From assembly GCA_026398275.1 (NCBI GenBank), contig JAPLTF010000047.1:1-45300 (forward strand): a stretch of DNA of 45,300 bases. The letters are read 5' to 3'. Source of the DNA: Verrucomicrobiota bacterium (lineage in GTDB: Bacteria > Verrucomicrobiota > Verrucomicrobiia > Chthoniobacterales > Terrimicrobiaceae). Both the position numbers and the translations under genes were made by a program. Shown here in pieces: positions 33,685 through 41,252 of this stretch. The notes below the pieces were generated by a model, which was not told the DNA's origin, made no database searches, and saw nothing but the letters and a program-made list of their open reading frames with translations. How positions within the stretch are numbered: position 1 is the first letter of the stretch; each line of letters starts with the position of its first letter.

Positions 33685-34029
33685 GTGAGCAAACCGTTGC
33701 GATGGCTGGCGGGTGAGGTGAAGACACCGCCGATGAGCAAGGAAGCTCGTCAAGAAATGGGTTTTCTTCTCCGGCAACTTCAGGAAGGAGAAACCCTTTC
33801 GCTGCCTCATTCACGGCCAATGCCATCCATCGGCGGCCGTTGCCATGAGTTGCGGGTCAACGACCAAAACAAGACGTGGCGGTTGTTCTACTTCCTGGAT
33901 TCTGATGCCATCGCGATCTTGGAAATCGGCGAGAAAAAAACGCAAAAGACACCGCAAGCCACCATGACGGTTTGCCAAAAACGATTGAAAAATTATGAAG
34001 AAGCCAAAAAGCACCTTAAAAAAGACTGA
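33685..34029 (+). CDS. RelE/HigB-type toxin (Gp49-like)
   Basis: This is a 114-residue toxin of the phage-derived Gp49-like/HigB family: KPLRWLAGEVKTPPMSKEAR, LLRQLQEGETLSLPHSRPMP, then the core CHELRVNDQNKTWRLFYFLD and IGEKKTQKTP. These toxins cleave mRNA with basic residues of the 'ELR…WR…Y' sheet. The start at GTG 33685 is chosen because it begins the conserved VxxLxW text and lies just after a good promoter; an open frame to 33631 would include the promoter itself. The 3' end overlaps the antitoxin by 35 bp. Confidence 0.8.
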   Translation: MSKPLRWLAGEVKTPPMSKEARQEMGFLLRQLQEGETLSLPHSRPMPSIGGRCHELRVNDQNKTWRLFYFLDSDAIAILEIGEKKTQKTPQATMTVCQKRLKNYEEAKKHLKKD

Positions 34030-34306
34030 AAGCGGCTGGGTCGAGGGTTCCGTCCAGAGCTTTCTCGAGTTGTCCGATGCGGAGATGGAACTCATTGAAA
34101 CCCGGCTCGCCGCCAGTCGTCTACTGAAGGCGACCCGCCAATCCCAGAAGCTGACGCAGCAGGTCGCCGCCTCAAAATTGCACACCAGCCAATCCCGCTT
34201 TGCGAAGATGGAAGCAGGCGATCCATCGGCTTCTTTGGACCTTCTCTTCCGGGCGCTGTTTTCATTGGGAGTGTCCCGAAGAAAACTGGTTGAGGCTCTC
34301 CAATAA
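33995..34306 (+). CDS. XRE-family antitoxin (HigA-like)
   Basis: This is a 103-residue protein. The N-terminal 40 residues are basic then acidic (KKPKSTLKKTESGWVEGSVQ), and residues 45-103 form an XRE helix-turn-helix (LKATRQSQKLTQQVAASKLH, TSQSRFAKMEAGDPSASLDL). The toxin-first order and 35-bp overlap fit HigBA-type modules. It should bind its toxin and its own promoter, where the palindrome near 33674 is a candidate site. Confidence 0.8.
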   Translation: MKKPKSTLKKTESGWVEGSVQSFLELSDAEMELIETRLAASRLLKATRQSQKLTQQVAASKLHTSQSRFAKMEAGDPSASLDLLFRALFSLGVSRRKLVEALQ

Positions 34307-34313
34307 GCGGCGC

Positions 34314-35504
34314 TCAGTATTTCGGCATCGAAGGATCAACCTGCTCCCACCAGTCGCGGAGCCCGCCGGCGAGGTTGAAGGTCTTCGTAAACCCAGCCTT
34401 CTGGAGCTCGCGGACAGCCGTCCCGCTGCGGGGACCGAGCTTGCAGATGAAGACCATCTCGTCCGTGGAATCCAGCTCGCTCATCCGCGAGGCCAGCTCG
34501 CCGAGAGGAATCAGCTTCGATCCGGGGATCCGTGCGATGTCCCATTCGAATGTCTCGCGGACATCGATGAGGACGAGTTTGTCGCCGCGGTCGAGGCGGG
34601 ACTTGAGCTCCCCGGCGGAAATCTCCGGGATCGGCGGCTCGGCCTCCTCTGCCTCCTTCGCCTGCGGGATCCCGCAGAACTGTTCGTAGTCGATGAGTTC
34701 CGTGATCGTGGGGTTCTCCGAGCAGACCGGGCACTTCGGATCCCTGCGGACCTTGAACTCGCGGAACTTCATTTTTAGCGCGTCGAAATGCACTAGCCTG
34801 CCGATGAGCGGCTCGCCGATGCCGACGATCAGCTTGATCGCCTCGATCGCCTGCATCACGCCGATGACGCCGGGAAGCACGCCGAGCACGCCGCCCTCGG
34901 CGCAGCTCGGCACCATCCCCGGCGGCGGGGGTTCGGGGTAGAGGCAGCGGTAGCACGGCCCCCCGAGATGCGGAGCAAAGACCGTGCATTGCCCGTCGAA
35001 GCGGAAGATCGATCCGTAGATGTTCGGCTTCTTCAAAAACACGCAGATGTCGTTCGACAGGTAGCGCGTGGGAAAATTGTCGGTGCCATCGATCACGATG
35101 TCGTAACCCTCCACGATCTCCCTCGCATTTTCCGAGGTGAAGAAGGCATCGTGCAGCTCGACCTGAACGTTCGGGTTGATCTCCTTGATCCGGTCGCGCG
35201 CGCTGTTGATTTTCTTCCGTCCGACATCCTTCGTGCCGTGAAGGATCTGGCGCTGGAGGTTCGAGTAATCGACGACATCGAAATCCACGAGACCGATCGT
35301 GCCGATCCCGGCGGCGGCGAGATAAAGCCCGATCGGCGAGCCCAGCCCTCCAGCCCCGATGCAGAGGACCTTCGCCGCCTTGATCCGCCGCTGCCCCTCG
35401 AGCGTCACCTCGGGCATGATCAGGTGCCGCGAATATCGCGCGATCTCATCGTTGCTGAATTCCACGGATTCCCACCGGGACGGATCCAATATGCTCGTGC
35501 TCAT
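34314..35504 (-). CDS. moeB: MoeB/ThiF-type adenylyltransferase with rhodanese domain
   Basis: A 396-residue fusion. Residues 15-270 form an E1-like domain that adenylates the C-terminal glycine of a sulfur-carrier protein: RYSRHLIMPEVTLEGQRRIK, ATP loop VLCIGAGGLGSPIGLYLAAA, VDGTDNF-type text (VIDGTDNFPTRY), and two Cys pairs for zinc (CYRC near 195, CPVC near 260). Residues 295-395 form a rhodanese domain with active-site loop CKLGPRSGTA. The layout matches MoeZ/MOCS3-like proteins serving molybdopterin, thiamine, cysteine or tRNA thiolation. The ATG at 35504 lies at the usual distance from RYSRH. No sulfur-carrier gene is adjacent, so the pathway is open. Confidence 0.88.
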   Translation of the reverse strand: MSTSILDPSRWESVEFSNDEIARYSRHLIMPEVTLEGQRRIKAAKVLCIGAGGLGSPIGLYLAAAGIGTIGLVDFDVVDYSNLQRQILHGTKDVGRKKINSARDRIKEINPNVQVELHDAFFTSENAREIVEGYDIVIDGTDNFPTRYLSNDICVFLKKPNIYGSIFRFDGQCTVFAPHLGGPCYRCLYPEPPPPGMVPSCAEGGVLGVLPGVIGVMQAIEAIKLIVGIGEPLIGRLVHFDALKMKFREFKVRRDPKCPVCSENPTITELIDYEQFCGIPQAKEAEEAEPPIPEISAGELKSRLDRGDKLVLIDVRETFEWDIARIPGSKLIPLGELASRMSELDSTDEMVFICKLGPRSGTAVRELQKAGFTKTFNLAGGLRDWWEQVDPSMPKY

Positions 35505-35571
35505 GTCTTGTGTGTGAAAGGGCGGAAACAATACCGGCCCCGCAGCGGATTGCAAGGAATGCGAGTGTGAC

Positions 35572-36204
35572 TCAAGGCTTGCGGTAAAACCGCAGCGCCT
35601 CGATCGGGCCGCCGAATTCTTTCAGCGGATACACTCCTCTGACTCCGCCGGTGCCGGGGTCGCGCACGAGGTAATCCCATCCACGCTTTCCGCAGACGAC
35701 CATGAAATGAGTCACCCCATTCGCGTAGCGCAGGCGGATGATGACCGGGTTTCCGTGGAGGAGATTGCAGTCGATGAGGCAGAAGGATGGCTTGTCCTCG
35801 TAGTGCGGAAGGAGTTTGGCAGTCAGCGAAGGATCCACTTCCGCGGCCTTCTCCCAGTAGAGCCACCCCTGCGGAGTATAGCCGCCCTTCGTGGCATTGA
35901 GAAACGCGTTGAGGCGGCCGGGGTCGGTGTTGATCCCGTATCCGGCCAGGACCATGGCTGCGGTGGTCACCGCACATCCCACCGAGGAAAGGGAATCCTG
36001 TGTCGGTCCCAGCATGTCCCCTCCCCACTTCGGGTCGGACTGCAGGAAATGCGGGCCGGGAACCAGGATCTCGCCGGGAATGAACAAACCGCCGGACGGA
36101 GCCAGCGGACGCTTCTCCATCCAGGCCGAGAGCCAGAAGACCGCGACCGCGCAGAAAGCGACCACGAAGAGCACCAGCAGGGAAAATATGCGCTTTGCGC
36201 TCAT
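35572..36204 (-). CDS. Membrane-anchored C39-like peptidase
   Basis: A 210-residue protein. The ATG at 36204 opens MSAKRIFSLLVLFVVAFCAV, an N-terminal anchor or signal. The rest is a C39-like (papain-fold, PF13529-type) domain: LQSDPKWGGDMLGP, then the Cys of SVGCAVTTAAMVLAGYG near residue 80, the His of THFMVVCG near 165, and the Asp of LVRDPG. The role may be peptide or peptidoglycan-linked hydrolysis outside the cytoplasm. It is divergent from another papain-like exported protein, with a 23-bp palindromic repeat between them. Confidence 0.75.
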   Translation of the reverse strand: MSAKRIFSLLVLFVVAFCAVAVFWLSAWMEKRPLAPSGGLFIPGEILVPGPHFLQSDPKWGGDMLGPTQDSLSSVGCAVTTAAMVLAGYGINTDPGRLNAFLNATKGGYTPQGWLYWEKAAEVDPSLTAKLLPHYEDKPSFCLIDCNLLHGNPVIIRLRYANGVTHFMVVCGKRGWDYLVRDPGTGGVRGVYPLKEFGGPIEALRFYRKP

Positions 36205-36349
36205 GGGTTTCGATATGGCTGTTTTGTATGCGCCCGTCAAGGGGCGGAAAATTTGCGCCTTGCGGACACGGGGAAACAAACGTTGTTTGAGCTGATGCGA
36301 ACTTACCCGGCAGAAAACATCGTTTCTCGGGAGATTTTTCAAACAGCTC

Positions 36350-36417
36350 CCGTGGCATGGGCATCCCGCCCACGCGTCGCAATCCATCAAGACATGGGCA
36401 GGATGCCCCTGCCACGG
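36350..36417. repeat. Palindromic repeat between divergent genes
   Basis: Arms 36350-36372 and 36395-36417 are complementary at 21 of 23 positions, around a 22-bp loop. The right arm ends 18 bp before the ATG at 36436, so the hairpin would lie in that gene's leader or promoter. Confidence 0.7.
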
Positions 36418-36435
36418 TGTGTTTTCGACAAAGCC

Positions 36436-37176
36436 ATGCGAACTCTGTTTTTTCTGATGGCGTTCACGCTCGCCGCACAGGCCGACAATTTCAATGAGGT
36501 TGTGCTGCAGCAGGTCCAGTCCATGCCGCAGGGCGGCGGCTACGCGACGACATCCTCCGCCCACGAGGCGCTGATCTCCGCAGCGCGCATCGACGGGGGC
36601 GGCGTCCGCATCCAGGCCAACAGGGCCGTGCCGAGCTTCTGCTCGAGCGCGACTTATCTGGTTTTTTTGAAGACTCTGGGCGAGCTGCAGCGCCGCGGGA
36701 TTATCCAGATCGACCGCGCAGGTTGGGCGGCCCTGCTTCCGTTGAAACTGGCTGACGGCGAGGGGGTCTGGGGCCGCTGGAACGCAAATGGCCCCGGAAC
36801 ACCCCGGCTCTTCTTTGAACTGGACCTCGGCCGGAACTTCACCTCGTTCGAGGAGGCGAGACCGGGGGATTTTCTGAAGATCTTCTGGACCGATGCCGTC
36901 GGGCAGAACGAGCGCGGGCACTCGGTCGTCTTCCTCGGCCTGAAGCAAAAGGACGGCGTGGAATCCGTCCGGTTCTGGTCGAGCAACAAGCCGGGCGGCT
37001 ACGGAGAAAAATCTGTCCCGCGCTCCAAAATCGCCCGCGCGATCTTCTCGCGCCTGGAAAAACCGCAGAATATCTCCCGCCTATCCCTCCTACCCTCCCG
37101 CGACTCCTACCTCGCAGGCCTCTTGTCGAAAAACTCCAGCTTTTCCGAAGCTGGGCGGATGTGCGGGATCCGGTAA
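36436..37176 (+). CDS. Exported papain-like (NlpC/CHAP-like) protein, unassigned
   Basis: A 246-residue protein with a signal peptide (MRTLFFLMAFTLAAQA, cleavage before DNF). The pattern SSAHEALISAARI, the Cys of VPSFCSSATYLVFLKTL near residue 78, RPGDFLKIFW near 155 and the His of ERGHSVVFLGLK near 172 is the Cys…His order of NlpC/P60 or CHAP amidases, although overall it is not a standard member. Wall hydrolysis or a related amidase activity is plausible. It is divergent from the C39-like gene and convergent with the oxidoreductase at 37185. Confidence 0.65.
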   Translation: MRTLFFLMAFTLAAQADNFNEVVLQQVQSMPQGGGYATTSSAHEALISAARIDGGGVRIQANRAVPSFCSSATYLVFLKTLGELQRRGIIQIDRAGWAALLPLKLADGEGVWGRWNANGPGTPRLFFELDLGRNFTSFEEARPGDFLKIFWTDAVGQNERGHSVVFLGLKQKDGVESVRFWSSNKPGGYGEKSVPRSKIARAIFSRLEKPQNISRLSLLPSRDSYLAGLLSKNSSFSEAGRMCGIR

Positions 37177-37184
37177 CGCCCCTG

Positions 37185-38294
37185 CTAAAGCCGACCCTTG
37201 ATCAATCCCAGCGGAAGCGGTTCGGGCTGCGGGGGGTTGGATTCGATGGAAACGTGCTTCTTGAGGTCGGAAGATTTTCCGAAAGCATGCATGACCTCAA
37301 GCACGTGGTAGGCGAGCGCCCCGCTGCTGCGGTGCAGTCGTTTTCCTCCGCTCAGAATCGCATAGGCCATGTCGGCTGCGCCGATGCTGCGGCTGTTCTC
37401 GCTGTATGGGAAGCTCAGTGCCTGATTTCGCCACTCGCCGGTGGTTGGCGTCCAAACCTCCAGCGGGCCGCCAAACGTGTTCGGATCCGGCACCTTCAAA
37501 GAGCCTTCGCCGCCATAAAGCTCGATCGGGCTGTGCCCGTGGCGGTGAACATCGAACGAGATGGTCACCGTCACCACCGCGCCCGAATGGAAGACGAGCG
37601 TGCCCGAGGAATGGGTCGGAACGGACACGGGAAGTAGCTTTCCGAACTGCTCCTTGCAGGTGGCGATCCGCTCCTCGAAGGCGCGCGTGGTCACGGCGCT
37701 GACCTCTTTCACAGGCCCCAGCAGATGGACCAATGCCGTGATGTAATAGGGTCCCATGTCGAACATTGGCCCGCCGCCGACCTCGTAAAAGAATGCGGGG
37801 TTCGGGTGCCAGGATTCCGGTCCGCGGGACATCATAAACGCCGAGCCACTGAAAACCTTCCCGATCCATCCGTCGTCGACCATTTTCCGTGCGGTCTGGA
37901 GCCCGGCCCCGAGAAATGTGTCCGGCGCGCAGCCCACGAGCAGTCCCTTTTCCCCGGCGAGTTCGAGAACTTTCCTGGCATCGTCGAGATGGACCGCAAG
38001 CGGTTTTTCGCAGTGCACGTGCTTGCCGGCCCTGAGAGCCGCCAGGCTTACCTCGGCGTGGACCGCCGGGATGGTCAGGTTGATGACCAGATCCACGTTG
38101 GGATTCGCCAGCAACTCGTCCACCGTCTGGGCGACGCAGCCGTTTTCGGTGGCCTTGACCTTGGCGGCTTCCGGGTTCAGGTCCGCGCAGGCGACGACTT
38201 CAAGGACCTCGAAAAGCTTGGCCCCGTTGAAGTAGGCTTGGGAGATATTTCCGCAACCGATAATACCGATGCGGATTTTGGATTTGTTCGACAT
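37185..38294 (-). CDS. Gfo/Idh/MocA-family sugar oxidoreductase
   Basis: A 369-residue NAD(P)-dependent dehydrogenase. The N-terminal Rossmann fold has RIGIIGCGNISQAYFNGAKL, then CEKPLAVHLDDARK near 95, with the catalytic-type Lys of EKP. The C-terminal domain contains GGGPMFDMGPYYITALVHLL near 175, with metal- or substrate-facing Asp and Tyr/His positions. Such enzymes oxidise or reduce polyols, sugars or inositols. It is 10 bp after a sugar isomerase gene on the same strand, and the two lie divergent from an AraC regulator, suggesting an inducible sugar pathway. Confidence 0.88.
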   Translation of the reverse strand: MSNKSKIRIGIIGCGNISQAYFNGAKLFEVLEVVACADLNPEAAKVKATENGCVAQTVDELLANPNVDLVINLTIPAVHAEVSLAALRAGKHVHCEKPLAVHLDDARKVLELAGEKGLLVGCAPDTFLGAGLQTARKMVDDGWIGKVFSGSAFMMSRGPESWHPNPAFFYEVGGGPMFDMGPYYITALVHLLGPVKEVSAVTTRAFEERIATCKEQFGKLLPVSVPTHSSGTLVFHSGAVVTVTISFDVHRHGHSPIELYGGEGSLKVPDPNTFGGPLEVWTPTTGEWRNQALSFPYSENSRSIGAADMAYAILSGGKRLHRSSGALAYHVLEVMHAFGKSSDLKKHVSIESNPPQPEPLPLGLIKGRL

Positions 38295-38304
38295 TGCCGG
38301 TTTT

Positions 38305-39120
38305 CTACTTGTTGCCGCGGGCGATGCCGGTGCTCGTGAGATATTGGTAGCTTTCCTGCACGGCCTTCAGCATGTCGCCGGTATAGCTGTCGAGTTCGAC
38401 CGCGATGTATTTCGCGTAGGTCGCAGCTTTCGAGGCGGCCTGCAGGTCCACCTGACCGGTGCCCGCCGGAAGGAATGGCGAGGAATTGCTGACCATGATC
38501 TTGCCGCTGTCCGTCTCGGCCTCGGTGAAGGTGTCGGAGGCGCTGATGATGCCATCCTTGAAGTGGAGCGCCTTGCCGCGCGGGCCAATCTCTTTCAGGA
38601 ACTCGACGGGATCGAGCCCGGCTTTCGCGACCCAGAAGACGTCGGCTTCCCAAAGGACGGTATCCGGCGTGTTTTCCAGAAATATCCGATAGCCAGGCGC
38701 TCCGTCGATGTCGATCAGGTCCCAGTCGTGGTTGTGATACCCGACCTGCAGGCCGTGCGCGGCGGCGTTTGCGGCCGCTTCGGAATAGAGTTCCGCCGTG
38801 GCCTTGACCGAATCGGCCGATGCGAAATTCGCCTTAAAATCCGGCGGGCAGCCGGTGATGATCGCCTCGTGCCCAAGCAGAAGTGCCTCCTCGATCACCG
38901 CGTTCTTCTTGTCGCCCACCGGCAAAGGACCGTGGCAGGTGGGAGCCTTAAGGCCGAGCTCCTGAAAAAGCTTCGCGGCTTTCTCCGGGGAAGATCCCGG
39001 ATACCCCGCCGGTTCCACGCAGCCAAACCCCATGGCGGCAATGGCGCGAATCGTGCCCTCGTAATCGGCGGCAGCTTGCTCGCGGACGCTATAAAGTTGA
39101 ACGGTAATCTGTGGTATCAT
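38305..39120 (-). CDS. Sugar phosphate isomerase/epimerase (TIM barrel)
   Basis: A 271-residue AP-endonuclease-2-like TIM-barrel isomerase. Seen are ITVQLYSVREQAAADYEGTI at the first strand, FGCVEPAGYPG, LQVGYHNHDWD with the metal-site His, and a late DGIISASDTF/LDSYTGD pair. Glu and Asp metal ligands are spread as in xylose-isomerase-like family members. It is the first gene of a two-gene operon with the Gfo/Idh/MocA gene and divergent from araC-type 39218; substrate unknown. The 97-bp gap to the regulator holds the shared control region. Confidence 0.85.
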   Translation of the reverse strand: MIPQITVQLYSVREQAAADYEGTIRAIAAMGFGCVEPAGYPGSSPEKAAKLFQELGLKAPTCHGPLPVGDKKNAVIEEALLLGHEAIITGCPPDFKANFASADSVKATAELYSEAAANAAAHGLQVGYHNHDWDLIDIDGAPGYRIFLENTPDTVLWEADVFWVAKAGLDPVEFLKEIGPRGKALHFKDGIISASDTFTEAETDSGKIMVSNSSPFLPAGTGQVDLQAASKAATYAKYIAVELDSYTGDMLKAVQESYQYLTSTGIARGNK

Positions 39121-39217
39121 GATGGGTGATAATATTGAGAGTTGATTAAAACAGGGATTTCCTGAATGAAGGCCCTCATGGTATCAAAATCCGTTCAGGT
39201 GTGAATTGACAAATCCT

Positions 39218-40003
39218 ATGATTAATGGTGCGAGAGTGAAGACCGCGCTCGAAAGCGTGGGCCACTACATGAGCGGTCCCGGCGGGGCGGAAAGGCCAGC
39301 GGTTATCCCCTCCAATTTCCTACTGTTTGAGCTGATCACGGAGGGGGCTGTCTATGCGCCGGACGGGAACGACCTCCACGGCGTGGGAGCGGTGTTCGTT
39401 CACAACCCTGGACAATCGACTGTCAGCTTGACGCCGGGGGACGGGCACTACGCCTGCATGACCGCGCGCTTCCGGTTGGACCGGCTACCGCGGCAGTTTG
39501 TGTGGCCCCGTGTTTTCCAGTGGGCTGTCGCCAGCGAAGCGCTGCGGTTTTCCGAGGAGCTCCTCTTCGCTTTTCACCACACCGATCTCGACCATGGAGT
39601 GCTGGGCGACCTGATCTGGTGCCAGTTCCGATTCCGGTTGGAGGAATTCCGGCGAAGCGCGAAACAACGGTCGATCCCTCCGCTCCTCGCAGGCGTGATC
39701 AATTACATGGACCGGCTCTACGCCGAACCGATCAGCGTGGAGGATCTGGCCGAGCACTTCGGCCTCAGCGCGTCTTATTTGCACGCGCAGTTCCGCGAGC
39801 ATGTCGGCATGACGCCGCACCAGCACCTGATTCTCCAGCGGATGCGGTCCGCCCGCCATAAACTTGTGACCACTGCCGACCCGATCAAATCCATCGCGCG
39901 TGATGTGGGCTACGCAAACCCGGAAAACTTTTGTCGCGCGTTCAAAAAACACTGCGGCCTGACCGCTGCGGCCTACCGCCGGAAGTTCCTCCCGTATGGA
40001 TAG
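39218..40003 (+). CDS. AraC-family transcriptional regulator
   Basis: A 261-residue regulator. The N-terminal 150 residues are a cupin-like sensor (FLLFELITEGAVYAPDGNDL, LTPGDGHYACMTARFRLDRL). The C-terminal 100 residues are the paired AraC helix-turn-helix (PISVEDLAEHFGLSASYLHA, then DPIKSIARDVGYANPENFCR with AFKKHCGLT). The ATG at 39218 is preferred to the TTG 12 bp upstream. It is divergent from the isomerase/oxidoreductase operon and is its likely regulator, with sugar or a metabolite as signal. Confidence 0.88.
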   Translation: MINGARVKTALESVGHYMSGPGGAERPAVIPSNFLLFELITEGAVYAPDGNDLHGVGAVFVHNPGQSTVSLTPGDGHYACMTARFRLDRLPRQFVWPRVFQWAVASEALRFSEELLFAFHHTDLDHGVLGDLIWCQFRFRLEEFRRSAKQRSIPPLLAGVINYMDRLYAEPISVEDLAEHFGLSASYLHAQFREHVGMTPHQHLILQRMRSARHKLVTTADPIKSIARDVGYANPENFCRAFKKHCGLTAAAYRRKFLPYG

Positions 40004-40066
40004 CTTTGGGCGGTATGCCGGATGCTCAACACGCGGCCGTCGTGCCGTCGCCAGCCGCCGACTCGC

Positions 40067-40972
40067 TCATTTGTCCGCGAGCAGTGCCTTCTTCGCGACG
40101 GCGAGATCCGCGAGCTTCGCCTCGCTGACTTTCGGATAGTGAAGATCCAGCGATGCCAGCGCGTCGATGACCGCCCCGGCCACCACCAGACGCGTGAACC
40201 ACTTGTTGTCCGCCGGCACCACAAACCAAGGCGCCTCCTTGGATGCCGTCTCGCGGATCGTCTCCTCGTAGGCGGTCTGATACTGATCCCAAAACCCTCG
40301 TTCCTTCATGTTGGCGGACGAGAATTTCCAGTTTTTCTCTGGGAGTTCGATCCGCTCGAGGAACCGCTTCCGCTGCTCCTCCTTCGAGACGTGGAGGAAG
40401 AACTTCAGCACGATGGTTCCGTTCCGGTTGAGATAGCGCTCGAACGAGCGGATGTCCTGAAAGCGCTCGTCCCAGATGTGTTTCGTCACCCGCTTTTCCG
40501 GCAGCTTCTGTCCGGCGAGAAACTCCGGATGCACGCGCACCACCAGCGTCTCTTCGTAGTAGCTGCGGTTGAAAATTCCGATCCGCCCACGCTCGGGGAG
40601 CTGCTTCTGACAGCGCCAGAGATAGTCGTGATCAAGCTCCTCGCTTGTCGGCCCCTTGAATGACGTGACCTGGCAGCCCTGCGGATTAATGCCCGACATG
40701 ACATGCTTGATCGTGCCGTCCTTCCCGGCCGCATCCATCGCCTGGAAAACCAGCAGCACCGACCAGCGATCCTGCGCATACAGTTTGCTCTGGAGCTCCG
40801 CGAGCGCCGCCACTCCGGTCTGCAAAGCCTCCTTCAGGCGCGGCTTGTCCTCGGATTTGAAATCCCCCGTATCGCCAGGATCCACATCCTTGAGGCGGAA
40901 TCCTTTTCCATCTGTGACCCGGTAGGGTTTCGATAACTTGTGGGCGGCCTCGATGACTTTTTTGGTTTTCAT
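40067..40972 (-). CDS. ppk2: Polyphosphate kinase 2 family protein
   Basis: A 301-residue PPK2 protein that moves phosphate between polyphosphate and nucleotides. Walker A is FQAMDAAGKDGTIKHVM near residue 83, Walker B-like text is IGIFNRSYYEE near 135, and the lid has RFQDIRSFERYL near 175. The single domain and the VLVV(R)VHPE-like text (TLVVRVHPEFL) suggest the class that makes nucleoside di- or triphosphates from AMP or ADP. It is divergent from the phosphofructokinase gene, with a 280-bp gap in which no clear promoter was picked out. Confidence 0.9.
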   Translation of the reverse strand: MKTKKVIEAAHKLSKPYRVTDGKGFRLKDVDPGDTGDFKSEDKPRLKEALQTGVAALAELQSKLYAQDRWSVLLVFQAMDAAGKDGTIKHVMSGINPQGCQVTSFKGPTSEELDHDYLWRCQKQLPERGRIGIFNRSYYEETLVVRVHPEFLAGQKLPEKRVTKHIWDERFQDIRSFERYLNRNGTIVLKFFLHVSKEEQRKRFLERIELPEKNWKFSSANMKERGFWDQYQTAYEETIRETASKEAPWFVVPADNKWFTRLVVAGAVIDALASLDLHYPKVSEAKLADLAVAKKALLADK

Positions 40973-41252
40973 GATGTTTGCTTGTTAGGAAACGGTGCGG
41001 CCGCTGTGCCAGCGCTGTGGAAGACAGGTTCGGTGGCGGGTTTGTTCATGAGAATGCGGGGGCAAAATCTGATGCATCAAACCAACTCCGATCCTGGACG
41101 TTTGTCACGTCTTTCGTCTGGAAAAGGCCGCTTTTGCCATTGACTTCCCGGGGGATCGGACCTTGGACAAGGTTTGCTGCTGCATTCTCCCCTCGAACCG
41201 GCTAAGGACTGCTGTCGCTCGTGAAAAAACTTCTCCCCCTCCTGAACCACCC

